Assembly (NCBI RefSeq): GCF_030409685.1
Contig: NZ_JAUFQJ010000004.1
Location: 372,001-436,000, forward strand
Origin: Ferruginibacter paludis
Lineage (GTDB): Bacteria > Bacteroidota > Bacteroidia > Chitinophagales > Chitinophagaceae
Reading direction: 5' to 3'
Length of the DNA stretch: 64,000 nucleotides
The notes under the pieces are model-generated. The model was not told the origin of the DNA, made no database searches, and worked only from the letters and a program-made list of their open reading frames with translations. This document shows, piece by piece, positions 58,341 to 64,000 of the stretch. Numbering within the stretch: the stretch's first letter is position 1; every line of letters starts with the position of its first letter. A program made the position numbers and the translations under genes.

Positions 58341-58799
58341 ATGGAAGATACAAACAATTTTAAGCACGCAGATAAATTTGTCTTGAGTCGTTTTATAAGA
58401 GCACAGGCCCCTGTCTATGCCACTGTGTTGAAGGAATTGAAGGAGGCTAAAAAAGTCTCCCATTGGATGTGGTTTATCTTTCCACAGGTTGCAGGCTTGG
58501 GAAGCAGTGACACCTCCGTATTTTACTCAATAAAAAGTTTGGAGGAAGCCGCTGCTTACCTTGCCCATCCTGTACTTGGTAAAAGACTGATCGAATGCAG
58601 CACGATTCTTTCTGCGATAAAAAATAAAACCGCGTACCATATTTTTAGCAGCCCGGATGATCACAAACTGCGATCCTGCATGACCCTATTTTCTTTGTTA
58701 CCAAATGCACCAGATGTATTTGATCAGGTATTAGGCATTTATTTTAAAGGCCAGAAAGATCAACTTACTGTTGGCATTGTACAACGTATGAAGGACTAA
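58341..58799 (+). CDS. DUF1810 protein
   Basis: This 152-residue cytoplasmic protein belongs to DUF1810: HWMWFIFPQVAGLGSS and YLAHPVLGKRLIECSTILSAI are its signature motifs, and the DDHKLRSCMTLFSLL stretch follows. The family is widespread and its function unknown. It converges with the dehydrogenase gene that ends at 58813, 13 bp away. Confidence 0.88.
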   Translation: MEDTNNFKHADKFVLSRFIRAQAPVYATVLKELKEAKKVSHWMWFIFPQVAGLGSSDTSVFYSIKSLEEAAAYLAHPVLGKRLIECSTILSAIKNKTAYHIFSSPDDHKLRSCMTLFSLLPNAPDVFDQVLGIYFKGQKDQLTVGIVQRMKD

Positions 58800-58812
58800 C
58801 GAACTTCAACAA

Positions 58813-61800
58813 CTATGCTTTCTTTTTCAACTGTGATAAATATTCAAGCAGGTTGGCCATATCCTGCGCCGACATGTTATTATATAAACCTTCTGTCATC
58901 ATCGACTGCTTCATTTGAGTCCTGGTTTTTACATCGCTTGTTTTTAACTGCTGGTGACCGCCCCCCGGGAATTTGATGTCGATATCTGTTTCAGTTTTGC
59001 TGGCAATGATCCCGGATAAGGTAGAGCCATCTTTCATTTTCAGCTCCCACCCTTCATATCCAAAACCAATGCCCGCAGATGGATGCACAATAGCTTCCAG
59101 CAAGCCCTCTTTCGGAAGCTTTGATCCAATCTCACTTAGCTTAGGACCAAAATCGTAGCCTGTATTATTTACCTGGTGGCATACATTGCAGGTGGCAGTA
59201 AATATTTTTTTACCATCGTCTGCATTTGCTCTTAATGCAGTCAGCTGCTGCATGGTTGGTGCAGGTTTACTGGTAATGCTTTTACCATTATCAGGCAGGT
59301 AAGTGGCTGCTTCCGTACGCACGACTCCACGCCATGCGCCGCTTACACTGGCTACCACATCCGGTATTAATTCAGCAGGTACTTTCTTTGCTTTTAAGAT
59401 AGCCAGCACCCGGTCTTCACCACTGCCACTGTTGCCAATTTTATGGGCAGCCTGTTGTCTTAATGCTAAAGAATATGTTTTAGATAAGGCAATTGTTTGA
59501 AGCATATCGATTGATTCTTTGCTACCCACGCCTGCCAGTGAAAACAATAAACTATTTTGCTGAACTGTATCGCTGCCGTTGATCACTTTCCATATCAGGG
59601 GGCTGCCTCCCAGTTTAACCAGGAGTCCTGCAGCGTTTCTCCCAACACCATCACCTGATTTATCAATGGCCAACTTAAGTAAATTATTGTTTTGAGATTT
59701 AACGGCATACCGGCTCACCAGTTCAATATATTCAGGTGTTCCATTGATAGATTGTAATACGCTGTCAAGTGCTTGTTTGGCAATGGTTGATTGCATGACA
59801 GTTTTGATGTCAAGCGCATGCAACACCAATTTATCCAGCGCCATGTCGTGCTCACTGTTATCTTTAATCATGGCAAGCAGCAAAGTGGATTTCGCCGGAC
59901 CGGGATTAAAATCAAAGGCACGAAAATATCTTAACCTGCTGTTCAGTGGCTTTGTTTTATCAGCAGCAAGCGTAGCAATATAAGGCACCGCTTTTTCCGT
60001 ACGTGCACGCCAAACAATATCCCTGGTTGCTTCGCTCTGCAATGGATCTTTTACTTTAGCAACCCAGGCTGTAAAGAAAGCATCCCATTGCCTGTCGGCA
60101 CCGATGCCCAAAGCTTCCAGGTACCACCTGTCTTTGCCATCATACTTTTCAGCAAGCGTAGCCCAAAACTGGTCGGCCTCAGGAAGTTTAACATGGCGCA
60201 ACGCCAATGCGCATTCCCTTCTCACCGCAGCGCTGGTATCATTTACCAAAGAACGTACAACACCAATGATATCCGCCTTAATTTCAATGGTTGCCCGAAT
60301 GGCAGCAATACGCATGTCAGGATTGGCAGATGTTACAGCCTGCTGTATGTACTTCTCTCCTTCTCCGGGCATCTTTACCAACAACCAGAAAGCTCTTGCC
60401 CGCATCCGCTGATTGTCTGCAGAAGTCCAAAGCTTTTCTAAACCGGGAATGGCTGCTTTGCCCATTTGCTGCAGCGTTGTAAAAGCGTGATACCTGACTG
60501 ATAAATTAGGATTTTGCAATCCAGTAAGTGCTCCCTCTGCAGTGCTGTAGTCCTGCTTTGGAATAGTGTACTTCGATGCCGGAGGAGCGACTCTGTATAT
60601 TCTTCCTCTTGTCTGATCACCTGCTGCATGGCCGCCCACGCCAGGGTCATACCAGTCAGCAACAATCAGTGAACCATCGGGTGCCACAGTTAAATCTGCC
60701 GGGCGAAACCATTGGTCTTTATCTCCTTTTAATACATTTACAATTTCTGCTGTGTAGCCTGCACCATTTGTTTTAACCGGGTAAGCCCTTACCACATTCG
60801 GACCAGCATCCGTATGTATCATCTGGTTGCGGAACTGCGCAGGCAACAGTGCTCCTTCATAAATAACCATGCCTGTTGGCGATCCGGCAAATGTTTGCAA
60901 CAGGTTGGGCACTTCTCCCGGATCATTGAGATGCCAGTGTTTCAACGGAATGGAGTCTTCCATATTGGTACGACTTGACTGCCAGCCGGCACCCGTCATC
61001 TCATCAGTATAGCCATAGTTACCATACTGCATCACATAATTAATGCGTGTGCCGCGGTTGCCATCATCATCATTGTCGCTCTGCCATAAAGTGCCATAGC
61101 TGTCAACAGCAACCTCATAGGGATTGCGAAAATTGTTACCTAAACATTCTACATGAGAACCATCCATATCGCATCGGAACACCATGCCCTGTTTGTATTT
61201 TTTCGGGCCGATTACATCGCCATCCTGGTCCATAACATCCTTACCATTTTTATCTTTTAAAGTATGCCCCTCATTGCCCATATTAAAATATAATTTTCCA
61301 TCCGGTCCAAATGTAAAAGCATGCACGCCATGATCGTGCTGTTCACCGCCAATACCTTTGAACAACACTTCTTTTCTGTCGGCTTTATCATCGCCGTTGT
61401 CATCATACAATACCCATACATACGGGCTTTGAGAAACTATAACTTTATTACCCAGCACACAAATACCCAAAGGTGCATTTAAGGATGGATCCTGGTAAAA
61501 TATCTTCGCTGTGTCTGCCTTGCCATCACCATCGTTGTCCTGCAAAATCATGATGCGGTCGCCCAATGGATTTGTCGGGTTGCCATTGATTGCCGGCCTG
61601 TAGTTATACGCTTCGCAAACCCATACCCTGCCCTTTTCATCCACGTCAATATTGGTTGGGTTTTTTAACATGGGCTCCGTTGCAAAAGCATGCACTTCCA
61701 AACCATCTACAATGGTGAGTCCTTTCAGCGCATTTTCAGGCAAATGTTTTTGTTCTTCTGTAAGTCCGGCTGTGTCTGCTTTAGCAGCTGGCTTTACTTC

Positions 61801-61896
61801 AGTAACAGGGCTGTTGTTATTGCAGGAGCTAAAGGCAATTATAAGTATGGATAAAAAAAGAAAATAAGCACTATGGCGCAGGTCGCTTTGTTTCAT
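58813..61896 (-). CDS. Large heme-binding dehydrogenase with HEAT-like repeats (PVC type)
   Basis: This 1027-residue lipoprotein begins with a signal ending SSC. Residues 60-460 form a beta-propeller of the membrane-bound dehydrogenase type (FATEPMLKNPTNIDVDEKGRVWVCEAYNY, DGDGKADTAKIFYQD, EVAVDSYGTLWQSDNDDDGNRG), followed by alpha-helical HEAT-like repeats at about 470-870 (SVRYHAFTTLQQMGKAAIP, AVRRECALALRHVK). The last 130 residues are a cytochrome c domain of the PVC-heme type: CNVCH at 903-907, then GYDFGPKLSEIGSKL and GFGYEGWELKMKDGSTL. Such proteins occur in Planctomycetes and Bacteroidota; substrates are largely unknown. The gene converges with DUF1810 by 13 bp. Confidence 0.88.
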   Translation of the reverse strand: MKQSDLRHSAYFLFLSILIIAFSSCNNNSPVTEVKPAAKADTAGLTEEQKHLPENALKGLTIVDGLEVHAFATEPMLKNPTNIDVDEKGRVWVCEAYNYRPAINGNPTNPLGDRIMILQDNDGDGKADTAKIFYQDPSLNAPLGICVLGNKVIVSQSPYVWVLYDDNGDDKADRKEVLFKGIGGEQHDHGVHAFTFGPDGKLYFNMGNEGHTLKDKNGKDVMDQDGDVIGPKKYKQGMVFRCDMDGSHVECLGNNFRNPYEVAVDSYGTLWQSDNDDDGNRGTRINYVMQYGNYGYTDEMTGAGWQSSRTNMEDSIPLKHWHLNDPGEVPNLLQTFAGSPTGMVIYEGALLPAQFRNQMIHTDAGPNVVRAYPVKTNGAGYTAEIVNVLKGDKDQWFRPADLTVAPDGSLIVADWYDPGVGGHAAGDQTRGRIYRVAPPASKYTIPKQDYSTAEGALTGLQNPNLSVRYHAFTTLQQMGKAAIPGLEKLWTSADNQRMRARAFWLLVKMPGEGEKYIQQAVTSANPDMRIAAIRATIEIKADIIGVVRSLVNDTSAAVRRECALALRHVKLPEADQFWATLAEKYDGKDRWYLEALGIGADRQWDAFFTAWVAKVKDPLQSEATRDIVWRARTEKAVPYIATLAADKTKPLNSRLRYFRAFDFNPGPAKSTLLLAMIKDNSEHDMALDKLVLHALDIKTVMQSTIAKQALDSVLQSINGTPEYIELVSRYAVKSQNNNLLKLAIDKSGDGVGRNAAGLLVKLGGSPLIWKVINGSDTVQQNSLLFSLAGVGSKESIDMLQTIALSKTYSLALRQQAAHKIGNSGSGEDRVLAILKAKKVPAELIPDVVASVSGAWRGVVRTEAATYLPDNGKSITSKPAPTMQQLTALRANADDGKKIFTATCNVCHQVNNTGYDFGPKLSEIGSKLPKEGLLEAIVHPSAGIGFGYEGWELKMKDGSTLSGIIASKTETDIDIKFPGGGHQQLKTSDVKTRTQMKQSMMTEGLYNNMSAQDMANLLEYLSQLKKKA

Positions 61897-62054
61897 TGTT
61901 CAAATGGCTTTAATGGAGTGATGCAATTGTTGTGTAATCTAAGAAATGCAGGGCATTAAATGTTAAAAAGACAAAACATTTTGTAAAATTCAAACCTGGC
62001 AATTTCATAAAAGCATTTTAGAAACCATAATAGGTTTTATTTATCCTGACTTTT

Positions 62055-62094
62055 AAAAAAACTGCTGAACCCAAACGGACTCAGCAGTTTTTTT
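62055..62094. terminator. Two-way terminator after cmk
   Basis: A 14-bp perfect stem (AAAAAAACTGCTGA at 62055-62068 with its complement at 62081-62094) with A and T runs on its outer sides, 18 bp beyond the cmk stop. It can end transcription of cmk on the minus strand. Confidence 0.88.
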
Positions 62095-62112
62095 ATTTTA
62101 CTAAAATTTATT

Positions 62113-62793
62113 TTACTGGTGTTTTATCTTTTTCAATAAATCAAGCGCATGTTTTAATTGCTGCTCCATACTAATGTTGGTATTATCTATAATCACGGCA
62201 TCATCTGCCTTTCTCAAAGGACTTACTTCCCTGTTGGAATCAATGTAGTCACGCATTTCAAGATTGTTCTTTACTTCTTCAATGGTGATGTTGGGATTTT
62301 TTTCATACATCTCTTTGAACCTTCGTTCAACACGTACGGCAATATCCGCCGTCATAAAAATCTTCAATGCGGCGTCCGGAAATACAGTTGTACCGATGTC
62401 TCTTCCATCCATTACGATGCCTTTCTTTTTACCCATTTTTTGTTGCTCTGCCACGGCAAATGAACGCACTTCTTTTATCGCTGCCACTTCACTTACCTTT
62501 TCTGCAATCACCAAATCCCGAATCAGGTATTCCACATTCTCTCCATTCAAAAATATTTCTGACTGACCTGATTTTTCATTGGGCTGAAACTCCAGTGAAA
62601 TATTTTTCAACGCATCTTTTACTTCAGCTGTATCTGTCCAGTCGATGTGATGACGCAAAAAATACAAGGTGATGGCACGGTACATCGCACCACTGTCAAT
62701 ATACACATAGCCCAACTCTTTTGCCATTTGTTTTGCCAGCGTACTTTTTCCGCAGGATGACCAGCCGTCTATGGTTATCACAATCTTTTTCAT
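62113..62793 (-). CDS. cmk: Cytidylate kinase
   Basis: This 226-residue protein phosphorylates CMP and dCMP. The P-loop is GWSSCGKSTLAKQM (residues 7-20), followed by YIDSGAMYRAI, the CMP-binding region, and MDGRDIGTTVFPDAALKIFMTA, MRDYIDSNREVSPL for nucleotide binding. The size is typical of the family. Essential for pyrimidine nucleotide synthesis; the gene lies alone between two terminators, beside the clpC gene. Confidence 0.96.
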   Translation of the reverse strand: MKKIVITIDGWSSCGKSTLAKQMAKELGYVYIDSGAMYRAITLYFLRHHIDWTDTAEVKDALKNISLEFQPNEKSGQSEIFLNGENVEYLIRDLVIAEKVSEVAAIKEVRSFAVAEQQKMGKKKGIVMDGRDIGTTVFPDAALKIFMTADIAVRVERRFKEMYEKNPNITIEEVKNNLEMRDYIDSNREVSPLRKADDAVIIDNTNISMEQQLKHALDLLKKIKHQ

Positions 62794-62885
62794 TGCTGCA
62801 AAAGTCAGTCAAAAAACCGATCCTTCAAAAGAAAAATTGCATTTTGAAAGATAGCGACTGGTGTAATAAAAAAAATCACACTAAC

Positions 62886-62912
62886 AAAAAAGCCATCCTT
62901 CCGGATGGCTTT
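62886..62912 (-). terminator. Terminator after clpC
   Basis: A 10-bp stem AAAGCCATCC/GGATGGCTTT (62889-62898 with 62903-62912) around a TTCC loop, with an A run at 62886-62891 that becomes a T run on the minus strand, 21 bp past the clpC stop. Confidence 0.87.
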
Positions 62913-62932
62913 ACGTTTATGTTTTCAAAAAA

Positions 62933-64000
62933 TTAAGCTTCTGATTTAGCCTCGATGCTGCTGCTCTCTGCAGGCTTTAAAGTAAAGAGAATTTTTTCTT
63001 TGGCTTCGTCCAGGTCAGCAATCAATGTATCGCCTTCCTTCACTGCCATATTTAAAATTTCTTCTGCTAAAGGATCTTCCAGGTATTTCTGGATGGCCCT
63101 GTGCAGAGGCCTAGCTCCAAACTGAGAGTCGTATCCTTTCTCTGCAATAAAATCTTTTGCTCTCGATGTTAATTCCATAGAAAAACCAAGATTTACCAGC
63201 CTTTTCATTACACCCTTCATCAGGATATCAATGATCTCGAAGATGTTTTCCTTGGTGAGAGAATTGAATATTACCACATCATCAATCCTGTTTAAAAACT
63301 CAGGACTAAATGTACGTTTCAATGCTTTTTCTATAACTGATTTATTATTTTCATCTGCATTTAAAACCCTTGCTGCGGTAGCAAAACCTACACCTTCCCC
63401 AAAATCTTTTAACTGGCGTGCACCAATATTAGACGTCATGATGATCAGCGTATTCTTAAAGTCAATCTTTCTTCCCAAACCATCTGTCAGCTGCCCATCA
63501 TCCAATACCTGCAATAAAATATTGTAAATATCCGGATGCGCTTTTTCAATTTCATCCAGCAAAATAACGCTGTATGGTTTACGTCTAACTCTTTCCGTTA
63601 ACTGACCACCTTCTTCATAACCAACATATCCGGGAGGTGCACCAATCAAACGGCTTACACTGAATTTTTCCATGTATTCACTCATGTCGATCCTTATTAA
63701 AGAATCGTCATTGTCAAACATGTATCTTGCCAGTGACCTTGCCAACTCAGTTTTACCCACCCCTGTAGGGCCAAGGAAAATAAATGTACCGATTGGTTTC
63801 TTCGGATCTTTCAATCCCACCCTGTTGCGCTGGATGGCTTTTACCACTTTTTGAATTCCATCTTCCTGTCCAACAACCGCGCCTTTCAGGTCTTCGGCCA
63901 TGCGACGTAATTTTTCAGTTTCTGCCTGCACCATCCTCTTTACAGGTATGCCGGTCATCATGCTTATCACTTCCGCTATGTCTTCTTCTTCAATCGGGAA
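62933..64000 (-). CDS. clpC: ClpC-type AAA+ unfoldase, 3' part
   Basis: Carboxyl-terminal part of a Hsp100/Clp ATPase; the gene runs off the window, with the frame open through 64000 (FPIEEEDIAEVISMMTGIPV). Visible are the second AAA+ module with Walker A GPTGVGKTELARSL, Walker B VILLDEIEKAHPD, the pore loop GYVGYEEGGQLTE, sensor 1 IIMTSNIGARQL, the arginine-finger region and the D2 small domain (YDSQFGARPLHRAIQKYLEDPLAEEIL). It ends in a Ser/Glu-rich tail. The sequence fits ClpC of Bacteroidota, which works with ClpP; the alternatives are ClpA and ClpB. ClpB is less likely because I see no middle coiled-coil linker before this module. Confidence 0.93.
   Translation of the reverse strand, partial: FPIEEEDIAEVISMMTGIPVKRMVQAETEKLRRMAEDLKGAVVGQEDGIQKVVKAIQRNRVGLKDPKKPIGTFIFLGPTGVGKTELARSLARYMFDNDDSLIRIDMSEYMEKFSVSRLIGAPPGYVGYEEGGQLTERVRRKPYSVILLDEIEKAHPDIYNILLQVLDDGQLTDGLGRKIDFKNTLIIMTSNIGARQLKDFGEGVGFATAARVLNADENNKSVIEKALKRTFSPEFLNRIDDVVIFNSLTKENIFEIIDILMKGVMKRLVNLGFSMELTSRAKDFIAEKGYDSQFGARPLHRAIQKYLEDPLAEEILNMAVKEGDTLIADLDEAKEKILFTLKPAESSSIEAKSEA

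Overview
The window looks like a chromosomal segment of a Bacteroidota organism, most likely in the Chitinophagaceae or a close relative. The support is a SusC/SusD outer-membrane pair, several histidine kinases carrying the SHDLQEPLR phosphoacceptor signature, a propeller-type sensor kinase, GH78 and GH116 glycosidases, DUF4142, DUF6526 and DUF1810 proteins, near absence of Shine-Dalgarno sequences, and many long A/T-flanked terminator hairpins. All assignments come from reading the sequence; no searches were run.

Layout. 1-1.35 kb holds no convincing gene. 1.35-6.05 kb is a susC-susD pair closed by a terminator. 6.2-18.2 kb is a signalling and stress block: a CHASE3-PAS histidine kinase with a lone receiver, a DUF4142 lipoprotein, a tiny DUF1328 membrane protein at 9751-9915, a large-subunit catalase, an orphan receiver on the minus strand, a receiver-PAS-kinase hybrid and a propeller sensor kinase. 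18.3-40.5 kb is an accessory block of esterases, alpha/beta hydrolases, four aldo-keto reductases, a carboxymuconolactone decarboxylase-cupin fusion, SnoaL-like proteins, a flavodoxin, a cytochrome c and an exported molybdenum hydroxylase (small 2Fe-2S and large Mo subunits), together with two nearly identical AraC regulators. 40.9-42.7 kb is another PAS kinase. 43.2-55.4 kb is almost all minus strand: alpha-rhamnosidase, exported ADP-ribosylglycohydrolase-fold protein, DUF2071 protein, membrane protein, PQQ dehydrogenase with a heme c domain, CobW-type GTPase, a compact SlyD-like protein and a GH116 glucosidase. 55.8-61.9 kb has a GAF kinase, small proteins and a large heme-binding dehydrogenase with HEAT-like repeats. 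62.1 kb to the end is housekeeping: cmk and the 3' part of a ClpC-type chaperone gene that runs off the window.

The strongest new signal is a 40-bp element that occurs four times (19304, 21170, 26509, 29646), with 27 of 40 positions invariant. It sits in front of a carboxylesterase, an aldo-keto reductase, an esterase-fusion unit and a second aldo-keto reductase. In every copy a CTTTRC box follows at a fixed 63-64 bp from the start of the element, and two copies lie in the divergent spacer next to an AraC gene. This reads as a self-contained regulon: two paralogous AraC activators, shared operators and duplicated hydrolase/reductase modules for an unknown, probably aldehyde-, ester- or lactone-type substrate.

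Other points of interest are a LolA-like gene duplicated in tandem, one copy of which has captured a GC-rich esterase domain in frame; a translationally coupled mini-SlyD/CobW pair that resembles the SlyD-HypB metal-delivery arrangement; a nine-unit heptanucleotide repeat that starts exactly at a stop codon; and an aldo-keto reductase with a twin-arginine export signal.
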